Shown piece by piece: positions 33,301-44,469 of a stretch of DNA of 64,000 nucleotides (position 1 is the stretch's first letter; the number at the start of each line of letters is the position of its first letter). The translations under genes and the position numbers were made by a program. Location of the stretch: the NCBI GenBank assembly GCA_948470475.1, contig OX419337.1, positions 29,878,872 through 29,942,871 of the forward strand, read 5' to 3'. The notes beneath the pieces are model-generated. The model was not told the DNA's origin, did not search any database, and saw only the letters and a program-made list of their open reading frames with translations. The DNA is from Galaxea fascicularis. Taxonomy: Eukaryota > Cnidaria > Anthozoa > Scleractinia > Euphylliidae.

Positions 33301-36300
33301 TTATTTGGTTCGGGATTTGCCGGGTCGCTTGTGTCCCAAGGGAAGTAGGTTGGTTTGTTGTATTTGTTGTAGTTCCAAATGAATTTCCCTTCACTACTTC
33401 TGTCGTTTAAACCTATCCATCCTCCAAGCCCTGATTTTAGAAGGCTGCCAACAAAGCTGCAAAAAGGAAAAAGAAGAAGGAAATAATATCGTCAGATTCT
33501 GTCACGTTTGGTGCGTTGGGTTTGTCACTTTATGTCACGTAAGCTTGTGTTTTCTCTTAAAGGCCCTGGGAACGAGTTAGATAAGGCAATAGCTTAAGGA
33601 GAGTTTGCTGCTTATCAAAGATTTTGAGATCTTTTTTGAAACAAAAAAAAAAACAGATACGGACAGCCTAACTACAAGAAACAACAACTGGAAAGGTGAA
33701 AGAAATGCAAAAATGTTGAGAAACAATAGTCTTTCCGATCAACGAGCCATTGTTTTCTATTCGTTACCCACCGATCAAAGAATAAATTCTCAATAAACAC
33801 AATCCTTTTGAAGTAATTCATTACAACTAATTTAGTGACCCAATCCTTGTTAATTATACCGATTTATAAATTACCATTTCTGACGTGATAATTAGACCGC
33901 AAATGCCCAGCCTCGAGATGGCTGGGAACATTTTGCTCTTCCACATTCTTGGCTTGATCTCAGCCGGAATGTTTTATTTCATTCAGAGTAAAACAAATAT
34001 CTACGTGGATCACTTTGTGGGTAAGTCAGGACGACGTTTTATGTTTATCTAACCGTAGAGTTTCGCCAAAACGCTTAAAAAGTAAGAAGCACATCGGTCC
34101 ACTCCACGTTAATTACAATTCACAATATTACGCAGAACGTATGGGGCACGCGCACAGGGCCAAAGTTGCTCTTTTGTACACGACTTAAAATTTTATATTA
34201 ATATCCTAAACTTTGAAAGCATTTTTATGACATGCAGCAGTTCAAAAACTTTACTCAATTATGTTTATGACGTAGGACTTGGTTGATATTTCATAAAACA
34301 ATAAAATTTGATTGTGACACAATGCTTACGCAATTAATTGGCTAGCGCTTGTATAAATTTTAAGCAATTATTCTTAATTCATCATCTGTTGGAAAGGGGA
34401 AGCAGGAACCAGACTCTTCCTCAAAATAATCTAGAAGAAAAACTTTAACATTAAAGTGGATAATACGCGAAGTAAAGGTGACGTAATACAGCCAGTTCGA
34501 AACGACAATTTTTAACGCAACATAGTTTGCGCTCAACATTTAACGCAAAGTTATGTTGCAGCAACGCAAGGTGTTGTGGGTATGTCAAATGTTTGAGATG
34601 CATTGCGGCAACAAATTTCTTCGTCAAACGTTATCCGCGCACGGTTACAATGAAAACTTTTAACGTGACGATGTTGTGTCAAACATTATACAGTGTGCCT
34701 TGTCATATTCGATCAGCATATTTCATACATTTAAATCATAAGAAGCAGAGCCGGAATAGACGACGCCGGAGCGGTGAAAAAGCGTCTTAATTTTCCGTCT
34801 CGGATTCATCCAAGACACGGTATGCGTGGATAAGCACCAATTCTTCTCAACGTCCATTATTATCCTAGCGCGCGCACAATCCAATACATGTATGTTACCA
34901 CAAGCCTCTGAATTAAAATGCGCTACCTTTGTCCATTGTCCATTTTCCACCTACTTTCAACTGAAATTACTCTGGCACACGACAAAAGATTGGTTAATAA
35001 ATGCTCGATCTGTTTTTGCGGTCCAGCACGGATAGTTGAGTTGATCCAGCCGTGAGTGGTCGAAAAAAACGTGATGTAAAAGCTTGTTGTTATTGAAGAG
35101 AACGAACTCAGTTATTCTAGTCTTTATTTTGTCTGTTCTCTTTCTTTCCTTTTCTTTATATTTTTCTGCTGCAAGAATGTTACATTCATGTTAACGGCCC
35201 CTTGTTCCTAGAAAGGGCGCAAGAAACCAAAAACGAACCCATCGGTTTTCTTCCAATATCCAAAGTTCCAACATCGAAAACACGGCGAATAATGGAATTT
35301 CAACCGAAATAAAATCACGTCGAGAGCTCTCCAATACAGCCGTCTATCAGCCTATCGTTCCATCTTCTACGTGTTCTCAGGACAATCAAGAATGGCACTC
35401 ACTGAGGAACTCTCGCGCGCCCTCAGAGTGCTATGCTCTCACAAGAAAAGATTGGATCTCCGACTGATAAAATGCTTTCATTTATACCGAGGACTTGCTT
35501 TACTTTAGCACTTTATTTACTGAAAAATCTGACACCTTCTCTGTACCTTGCGCGTGATCTCCGTGTAAAAAAATTGTTGATTTTGTTATTTCTTTCTGAC
35601 CTATAGTTCAAGTCACAGCCCGTCGATCTTAAAGTAGCTTTATTTCTTTCAGAATGCTACCAGGTGACAACTACGTTCATGATAACGTTGTATGTTATCA
35701 CTACAGTCGCTGCGATAGCGAAAGTGTTTTGCAATCACTGGGGAAAGAAGAGAAGGTAAGCAGACGTTTTCGCTTTGTGACTCAAAACGAAAAAAAACCT
35801 GTTTCTTCACCGCGCGTATTTGGTGTAAAGGTGAAAAACCTCTCTCAAAAACTTTAAAAAGTCTATCGCCTGTGTGAGTTACTTGGGCTACAAACAGTTC
35901 GGAAAAATCGGGAGATCATGAGCCAATATTTTTGCAAGAGTTTTAGGTTTCGCAGGGCTTTTGTAAACCGCCAACTCTTGACCAAACACAGTAAGCGATA
36001 CGTGACATGGAATTGTTACGAGCGCAGCGACGGCATTGAAAGCTAGTGTAAATTACCCATCATTAAAGTTTTATAAGCGCACTACCTAAGAGAGCATTCA
36101 TACAAGCACGAGTGTTGTGCTTTCTTAATATGCGTTTAAAGATAAATTTTGACCACTGAATCTTAATTAAATAATGTTCTCCTATATGCCTAGATTTTAA
36201 GACTTGTTATAAGTTAGACGTCCTAATTCTATTACAACCTTCTCTCTGCAGCTCCAAGTTGAGCGTGGCCCAGAGAACAACAGTAAGGTCTAGCTTTCCT

Positions 36301-39300
36301 CTATACAATAACGTCTTTGCTAATACAGTCGTCAGGTTGGTACCTCTGAGGTATCTTACCAATGTCGGAGGTACATGTTGCAAAGCGGGTGGACTATTCC
36401 GTTTATCGGATGTTATGTACGCTGGAGCACGTTCCAGAATCACAATCCAGCAATTCTTTCAAGATGAATTTGCACCAAAGGCATGGAGGGTTCCAAAAGC
36501 TCTCGATATATTTATTCCTAACTGGTCTGCATGCCCAGCTATCAGAGCTCATATCGTGGATATTACCTCCCGAGCACGTGGACCAACTTTTGTCGTCTTT
36601 TGTTTGAGTCATCCAAATCGAAAGACCACTGAAATCATTTTGTTCGTAGAAGCCAGGGCAAACTGCTCGGGTTTAACCGTACGTCGAGCTACCTCCTCTT
36701 TACCCAAGATGATGAGTCGAGCTTTGTCATGTACTGTCACAAATAGCAGCGGTGACACTCGCATATTTGCTCGAACAAGAGTCAACAACAAGGCTGGTTG
36801 TGCGTCAGGTGATATTACACCTGCAAACGGACTCTTGCCCCAGCGAATCAAGCACCGAGAAAGCCAGACGCAGAAACAACTTATTCCCGGAGGACCTAAG
36901 TCGCAAGGATTCGCGACACAGGGAAGCGGAATCTTACCCCAAGGTCTCTGGTCCCGGAAATTGAGCCAGGAATCAGGGGGCTACACTCCAAAGGGGCTTC
37001 CAGTCAAGGGTATCAAGCCTAATGGAAACCAGTCCCAGGAAAGCAGACTTCTTGAAGTCAACCGGAAACAAGGCGACAACAATTCAGAAGGAAACGAATT
37101 CCGTGGAGATGTATTCCTTCGACTCAAGTCGCAGAAATTGCCTCTATTGAAACAAAGTGACTATTATCTGAGGAGACATAATCCAAAAAAATCGAACCCA
37201 CAGAACTTTACCCAAGTAATAGGAAGTAGAAGTGGCCCATTAAAAGAAGTCACGTCTTCATGTTCCAACCAAGCACCAAGTGGAAGTAACTCGAAGGGAG
37301 CTACTTACGTGGGAACTAATACAGAAAGACAAGAATTTGAAGGCACTGAGCGCGGCCCACTAAATACATACTCTGTTATCGTGGCAAATGATGCAAGCGC
37401 ATTCTGTTTTAGAAGCTTCAAAACGGCTTGCCTACGCGCTATAGCATTGCTATGGCATTGTTTTCAAAGCATTTGTATGCAAACCCACAACCTTCTGAGC
37501 CAAACAAGGCCAGAGGTTAACTGCGTAGAGAACGAGACGATGCGAAATGGTGAAATAAAAAAGACGTTAAGTGAGAAAAGCCCTTTAAACGCCAGGAATA
37601 TTCCTGGAGTGGAGAAAGGGCTAACCGAGGATGGCAGTCATAAAAGAGATACACGTTTGCACATTCAACAGACGGATGGTCTTGGTGGTAAGAGTTCCGT
37701 CACATTGGACTATATGGAAGCCAAAGAAAACCAGGTTTCAAAACGATGTACTCGTATGCAAGAGGTTCTCTCAGACCTGGAAAGGCCAAGTTCTCGCACT
37801 GTCACTGGTCAAGGAGATGGTTATATATTGAGCGCTCCAGAAAATGATCACGATAACAGGACAACCAAGGGAGAAATCGAGGAAGCTATAGACCTTCAAG
37901 ATGCCAAAGATGACGTGGATGGCCTCGCCGTCTTTAATGAAAGCAAAGACAGGCATGAAAGCCAAAAGAATAATTATCCCGTGGAATTCACCCAGTTGAC
38001 AGGTGGTGATGGCTTAGGGGGAGTGCAGGCCCCAATACAAGATCAGAAACAAGGGAGAAATGTCAAAGAAATCAGTCCCAAGGAAACTAATGGAGAGAAC
38101 CACAAAGCAAAAGACGACGTGTGCCGTTTGTCAAATACGTATTATAATGAAGTCAATAATGATCAAAGCACCTTGCACCGTAGCAGCTTTAAAGTGGCAT
38201 GGGTCCGAGCCATAAATATAATATTCCATTGTTTACAGAACAATAGCATGCAAAACAGTAACTCTATGAAAAAAATTGGGGCATTCAGGCTCAGTGTTAA
38301 GAGCGAAAAACTGCGTAGCGGTGCGGTGAAGGTCACACATGCTGACCATAAGGACACTGAAACCTCTTTTAAAGGAAATGGGAAGATCCTAAAGAACGAC
38401 ACTGCAGATGGTTCTATGGCGAGTGGCCAATCTGTTTGCCAAGAAAACTGCCCAACCGTGAAAAAGACAGTCGAACCAATGGTACGTCAGGAGGACTTGA
38501 GTGGAATTGATCACAATCACGAAACTGCCGAAGACAGGGATACTGAAAACGAATCAGTCGCTGACGAATGGGACATTGAAGATGAAGATCAATTAGACAT
38601 GGTTCTAGGGGAAGCGCAGGGTGACGGGTACATTATAGAAAACCCAGCACCCGTGATACAAGCGGCACCTTGGAATCTCATGGCACACGTACCGCCACTT
38701 GATCAGCGTCCAGATGCGCACAATATTTTGCCCGTTTGGCTGCTGGCTTTTCAAGCTCATCTAGCCAATGTTCAGGCTCAAGCACAGGCTCCTCCGGTGG
38801 AGCCAACAGGACCAAACGAGGAGGCGCCAGTTAACGCGCAACCTGCACAGGCAAATCATGAAAATGTCCCCATTGATGATGACGATGAAGCTGATGTCGA
38901 TGAAGTTGAGGGCGCTGCAAATGCAGCTGTTAACGATGATGTCCCTGCCAACGAAGATGCTGCACCTCCTCCTCCTCCTCCGGTGCCACCTCTACAACCA
39001 CACGTTAATGGGCCAAGAAATAGACTCCTCGCTGCCGCAAGATATATCAAGCGAAAGTTCAGACGAAACCACAATCATGGACACCCAATGTATCACACAG
39101 GAGCGCCACGGGAAGAGCGACCTCCTCTGGGTCTTGAGGAGGCCGCTCCATTTCCAGGGGGTCTAGCGATTCAGTACCAAGAGGAAGCTGGGGAACAGGA
39201 AGAGAGAAGACCGAGGTGGTTTTCTCGTTGTTTCGGCTTCCTTTACCGTCATCATAACGTTGTAGTACAGGAGTACCCTCTTCAAAGTGACGAAGCACCG

Positions 39301-42300
39301 GAATTTGAGGAAGTTGGCGAAGTCCAACAGGACGTTCAAGCTCAAATAGTGGAGGAAGTTGCAGAGCAAGTAGCGGTGGATGAAGAACCTTTCGAAGGAT
39401 TGCAAGATTTGCAAGAATTGCAAGAGCCCGTTGTGGTACTGTAGTTGTACTTTAAAAGAGCAGCACCACCTTTGAGGAATAATCTCCTCTTGTTTATTGT
39501 AATTCGAACTTATGATTTTAAAAATGAAACTCGAAGTACAATAATATATTTTTGTTTTCGTATTTAAAGCAGCGATCGGCCGATCACAAAAAATGCTGTA
39601 AAAGGGAGCAACGTTTGTATTGTTCTTGTTGTAAATAAAACACGTTATAAAAGAATTGAATGTTGTGTTCACATTGCTCCCCCAGAAAATGCCCTCAGAA
39701 AGTTGACTCTGTTAAAGCGGTTTGCAGTGGAGTATGAAATGTAATACTCAATGTTTACAATGGTTTTGCTGCGTTTCGCTTTGCAAATAGTTGAAGAAAT
39801 TTACGCAAGTTTCTCAGCCAATGAAAATTAAACCTTTTCCCGCGCTTGCCGCTGGCTGCATATAATTGCTTCGAATTGTGATTGGTTCATCACGCTGTTT
39901 GTGTGTATTGTGAGTGTTGTTTTGCTTTTGGACTTACCACACTGAATCTAAAATCGCTTGATTACCTTTAAATATTTTGTATTTCCTTACCGATTCTCTC
40001 CTTCATTTTCAATGGTAGCTAGTTTGGCTCCAAACGCTGCTTGACAGTGAAAATGGGCATCGAGCCATGACTTTCCTCTTGAGATGTAACGATAGCACTT
40101 GTCATTGAAATAATGCCAGCCTTCCAGACACATGGCTATGAGAGAAAAGAAAAATAGAACACCGTGAAACTTCTAATTATCTACTTCCCAATAAAAGGGC
40201 TCAACTACCCACGAAACCAAAACAAATCATTGGATGATGCAATTCCTGAGTTTGATTGGCCCACCGCCCATTGGATGTCAACGATATTAACCATGTCCAT
40301 CAAGTATCACCCATCAAATTGTGTTCTGGGTTGACTGTTGGAACGGAGACGATTAAGCAAGGTTTCTTGGCGGTTTGGGATATAAGATGGTTAAAAATGT
40401 TCATTTCTCTCTAAACATCGGGCTGTTTCAAAACACTGAGGAATTTTGCTGGGAAATCATTCAAGTGTGAATGGTGCCAAAATGCTAACGGTAACCCATT
40501 AGTAAAATTTCTATGGGGAATAGTAGACTTCTTCCAGTTGTCCAGAGACAAGGATGTCGCAAAAATGGGGGCGAAAGGTAGAAACCTTTAAAAGATATGG
40601 CGGCATGAAAAGAACTAGCAAAAAAGTTGAGTTCTATGACAACCTACCTTTGCAAGCTATCTCGCATCCTTTTAGGTCAATCTCTTTCTCATGAACATCA
40701 CAGCCTATAAGATAAACCATAACATGTTGCACTCTGCCATTTTCAAATTGCCTCCAGGATCTTCTTCTAGGGAACGGCAATGGTGACATGAATGGCACAA
40801 TAAAGGACAATTCCAATGAGAAACTGAGCCCCAGAGCTCCTTAAATAAACTCTTTCAGCCCCAGTGTCAACTAGGCTCAATTACCCGCCGCTGTTTCGGG
40901 AAATGAGCCTGCGCTCATCCCCCGCGGACCCGAGAGAACGGCGGAAATCGAGCCTAGTGTCAACATGCATTTTTCTAATCGTTTTTTTTTTTCATTAATT
41001 TTCCATGGCAATAGTTGACAGAAGTTTCTTATGGGCAATCATTTCCTTCATTCTCACGACTCGTATTATTGAAAAAGACGTTCTGTTGTTGGGACAAATT
41101 TAATGCGGGGATTCCAGGCTAGCCAGAATTATTCCAGAACAAGCTGGTCAACATTGTTGCGGAGAAGATGGTCAAGCATAACATGAGTCAATACATTTAT
41201 TCGTATTTGGTCACAAGATTCACACCGGAAGTACTCAGAATGAAGACCCAAGCCCGATATCATGCCACATGTAAACCCCCATAAGATCATAAGGTCAAAC
41301 AACAGCAACAACAACAAGACATAAGTTGGCTCAAACCACACGATTTCTGTCTCAGCGCGCCGTTACCATTACCAGCATTGTTTCACTGACCTTGTACAAC
41401 TAGCCAGTACTTCGTAACTTCCAGTCCTCCTGTTGTTTGGACCTCTGATGAATATAACGCTGTATCTGCCACGTTTAACTGACGAAATGTAAGGTTTCGA
41501 CGATCCCCCGAGATGGTGATGCGGCCATTCTCAACAACGCGGGTAGTGAGGCTCCTTTTCCAAACAAATGTAGATGATGCCTCCCTAGGGAAGTAGTGTT
41601 CGGCTTGGAAAGTAACGCATTCTCCCCTCTTCTTTCTTATGAGGTTCTTGTTGATTTTGATAACCTTGTCGGCTGCAAGGAAACGCCGGATATAAAAGGA
41701 ATCTGAAAACTGATAGAAAGGGAAAAAGACGAAGAAAGCAGACAGGCCGAAAGGAAAGCCAGGCCAACGAAAGATGCAACATAAACTGTCTTTTTTTTCT
41801 TCCAGATACGATGGCGAGGGCGGGTAGGTCAAAAGAAGCTTGCAATACAAATCGATTCAAATTTCACAGCCGTTCTTGCCAAAATAAAAACTAAGAGTTT
41901 TGCCTCGGTTCAAAATCAGAGAAAAACTTCGCTTTTCCTCCAAACACTTGCATCTGATAAAGATTTTATCGTCTTTATTAAGAGTTACTTTTCCCAGCCG
42001 AAAAACAGACAACTAAAACATGTAGACTCGAATAACTGGTTGTGCCCCGCAATACAAAGCTACAGTATACTTGTTCGGAAGCGATTACGGAAAGCTGTTC
42101 GAAACCAAAAACTCGTTTAATGGCCAAGCAAAACAAACCCCCAAACGGTAACGCGGCTAGAAAACTTACAGCTCACACAAAAATCCTTCAAGAAAAGACT
42201 TCACCAAAAAAAAGTTCAGTCGCACACGTCATGCTGGCGCTTCACTTTGCTTACGCAATAACAAAATTTAATTTAAAAATAGCTCTTGCGCGCGCCCTCT

Positions 42301-42732
42301 CGCGCGCAACACGCGGTCAGTTACTGTCTTCTTAACAATACTGAAATAATATTTTCGCTTTAAACATTATCTTTGCCTGGGCGTAAAAATATACACAGAC
42401 AGCGTTTGTGTCAATCGGCCGAAACTCTTAAATACTGAAATCAATTTAAGTCAATATGTCGGTTGCCCAGCTGAAGCTCCAAAAACCCATCTGTTGCCTT
42501 ACATTCCTGAATCTAATATAAAATAAATTGAGCAAATAATAACGCCAGAAACCGACTTGATCAACGCAACACATGCAGGTAAGCCTAATTTATCGAGTTT
42601 TTCATAGCATCCATGCATCATAACTTCAATGCATGGATAGGTAACAGAAATTCTAGCAGAATTTAACAAGTCACGCAGCTTACCTTGAACAACCCATGCT
42701 AAATACATCACCGTGAAAACCAGGAGCCTCAT
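30329..42732 (-). CDS. Ig-like / double C-type lectin single-pass membrane protein, 8 coding exons
   Basis: Exons in transcript order: 42684-42732, 41391-41672, 40648-40704, 39991-40135, 33182-33456, 32056-32253, 31203-31427, 30329-30495. Phases agree and give 465 residues. Order: signal peptide (1-17, MRLLVFTVMYLAWVVQ); an Ig-like domain (18-110) with C in GECVTF, a W in FVWK and DTALY; a short Cys-rich linker (111-130); CTLD1 (about 132-265); CTLD2 (about 272-406); a TM helix (about 416-435); and a short basic then acidic tail. Both CTLDs keep EPN, the mannose-type calcium and sugar motif. CTLD1 has WND and CTLD2 has WCD. The protein is probably a cell-surface lectin receptor; immune recognition is a guess. 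The two CTLDs are split by introns at different places, against a recent exon duplication. The intron 33457-39990 contains a whole gene on the other strand. Confidence 0.85.
30655..31070 (+). repeat. dispersed repeat with CCCAAAAAAAT units
   Basis: CCCAAAA..TCC/TTC units recur at 30750, 30908, 30970 and 31002, with a CCCCCGGG..CCCCCGGGG inverted pair at 30847-30877. The 129-codon open frame across it is low-complexity and repeat-derived. The layout resembles a repeat seen in coral genomes. It lies in the last intron of the lectin gene. Confidence 0.4.
31509..31615. mobile_element. 107-bp hairpin MITE
   Basis: Two arms of about 44 bases are inverted copies: AACGTCGAACTTTACAT, then GTGCCGAATCTAATG and AAATGAG, with few mismatches. 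The loop is about 18 bases. It lies in the lectin gene just upstream of the exon at 31203-31427. Confidence 0.65.
33903..39444 (+). CDS. orphan two-TM protein with acidic, proline-rich C-terminus; nested gene
   Basis: Three exons, 33903-34020, 35653-35755 and 36252-39444, join in phase through GT-AG introns and give 1137 residues. The last exon is one open frame of 1064 codons, hard to explain by chance. Hydrophobic segments at about 9-28 (NILLFHILGLISAGMFYFIQ) and 48-65 predict a short N-terminal membrane hairpin. The middle is polar and low-complexity. Two blocks resemble each other: RSFKTACLRAIALLWHCFQS near residue 460 and SSFKVAWVRAINIIFHCLQN near residue 718. The C-terminus has DDDDEADVDEVEG, PPPPPPVPP, basic RYIKRKFRRNHNHG and an acidic end. 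I recognise no family. The start ATG is the first in the TM exon; a second in-frame ATG is at 33918 and an upstream non-coding exon is possible. It lies wholly within an intron of the lectin gene, on the opposite strand. Confidence 0.75.
39634..39639 (+). promoter_or_regulatory. poly(A) signal of the nested gene
   Basis: AATAAA about 190 bases past the stop at 39444, followed by T/G-rich sequence. It places the transcript end near 39660, still inside the lectin-gene intron. Confidence 0.6.
40986..40998. other. lectin-gene intron segment between linker and Ig exons
   Basis: The intron 40705-41390 holds a short T-rich tract here and otherwise nothing I can name. The GCCTGCGCTCATCCCCC-type text at 40907-40925 is GC-rich against its AT-rich surroundings but has no recognised role. 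Confidence 0.2.
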
Positions 42733-44469
42733 TTTCGTGGCTTCAGAGACTTGTCGCTTGAGTAAATTGATTTCCACGCTCTGTATATCACAACAAGCCA
42801 CCAACCGAAAGCGTTCTATCTGTCAGACCAGTGTACTTTCCTCGAAATGCTCTGTGATTTGCATGCAAGTAGAGTATCAGAGAAGCGTCACTTTTTAAAG
42901 AACACTGCCATTATGTGAAGATTTAGCAAAGCCGCACGGTCTTTACGGGAGATTTATGATGTTGGTTTTAGTAACTTCGGAATGCTGTTGGTATTGCGTT
43001 ATTTTACGTCAGTGAGGCAAGACAACGGAAATTAATGTTTACCGATAACTTTAGGCAATTGATTCGTGGCCGGAAGAGTAATAAGCTCTAGCCGTAAATG
43101 CGCGTAAGTGTGCCTCTGTCACCGATGACGGACGAATTCAACTATAACGGTCTCAAATGTATCTCACACTGTAAGCTTTTAAACCGCCTTGAAAGACAAG
43201 TACTGGATGTATTGTTAAAGAATTTGGGCTGATGAGTATTACGACCAGAATTTGAGACGCTTTTCGCCGACAGTTCGTTCAGTCCGGTGTATTTCCTTCT
43301 TCGCCTAGTTTCGACTTTGTCTAAAAGGATTCAAATATCTCAAATCCTGAAAAAATATCTGTTTTACGTTTTTTCTGGAATACGAAAAAGACAAGTGAAT
43401 TTCAATTATTTCGGAAACTGTCGAGAACTTACGAACATTTCCGATGCTTCCCCGATGGAACGAAGCGTGACGCGCGGTTACACAGTTCATACCGAAAATC
43501 GACTGCTGTTTTCGATTCAGTCTGACTTTCGTTACTTTGCTTCCACGGAAGAAGGATATTTTCTTCGATTTATGGGGAATTTAAAGGATAAGAGAGATAT
43601 TCAGGAAGAAATGTCGAAGGTAAATTAGATAGAAAAAGAAACACTCTCCAAGCGCTCTGTATTGTAATCGAAGTGATACGATTGTGAAATTGATGTTTTA
43701 GCGATAAATTCCGTTCGCTAGCTTGTTTTGATTTTGTATGTTTTCTCGTTCCCATACGTGATTATGTACAGGTTAAAGAGATCTTAACACAAGATTCTCT
43801 TTCATGTTCTCTACATTGCCTTATTGTTGCTTGTTTATGTCATTAAAGACAGCTCTGTTTGTAAATTGAACAAGAGAGATTTTGGTTTGAAGCTTATATG
43901 CGTTTTCTTTGTTTGCTCAGCTTATCAATACAATATTATGCCAAGATATGTAAAGATTCGTTTTCTCCGCTAATTGATCATAGTTTATTATTAATTTTGT
44001 TCAGTTAATTAGTAACTTGTGGATCTTTCAGAGTGGATGATGTATCGGTTTTAGGCAGAAATCCCAAACGATCGCACATACATGGAATAAACAAGTTGCA
44101 TCTAAATCCTGTTGACTTTATTGTACTATTGCCATTATTTTAGTGGCCAGTTTCAGGTATTTTAAGACGACAACCTCTTTGTTTTTCGTTGAGTGTGTTT
44201 AGGTTTAGAATTAGGATTTAGTGACACTGTGAACTTAAAAAGAAGTAAATTAGCAGAGAGGAAATAAATTATATCTTAGATATCTGAATATTGGTTTACT
44301 CTTTACTAGGAGAATGCTAGGTCTTCACCGCTTCACTACTGATATTGGAATGAGCATATTGAAGCTGTTTTTTGCACTGGAAGGATTTTACCAGCCCCTC
44401 CGATTAGCTGTGATGCTGTTTTTCTGACTACAAGAATAAAAGATTTTATGCTAGATTTGTTTTCCCAAA
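42733..44469. other. divergent intergenic region and BTBD7 5' UTR
   Basis: The lectin gene and BTBD7 start head-to-head here. The plus-strand stretch around 43260-43620 is open for 113 codons and ends at AAGGTAAAT, which looks like a splice donor. It may be a non-coding first exon of BTBD7. No conserved protein is seen in it. Confidence 0.4.

Noticed and set aside
43287..43628. 113-codon protein upstream of BTBD7
   Set aside because: No domain; BTBD7 has a well-matched start at 44470. More likely a 5' UTR exon.
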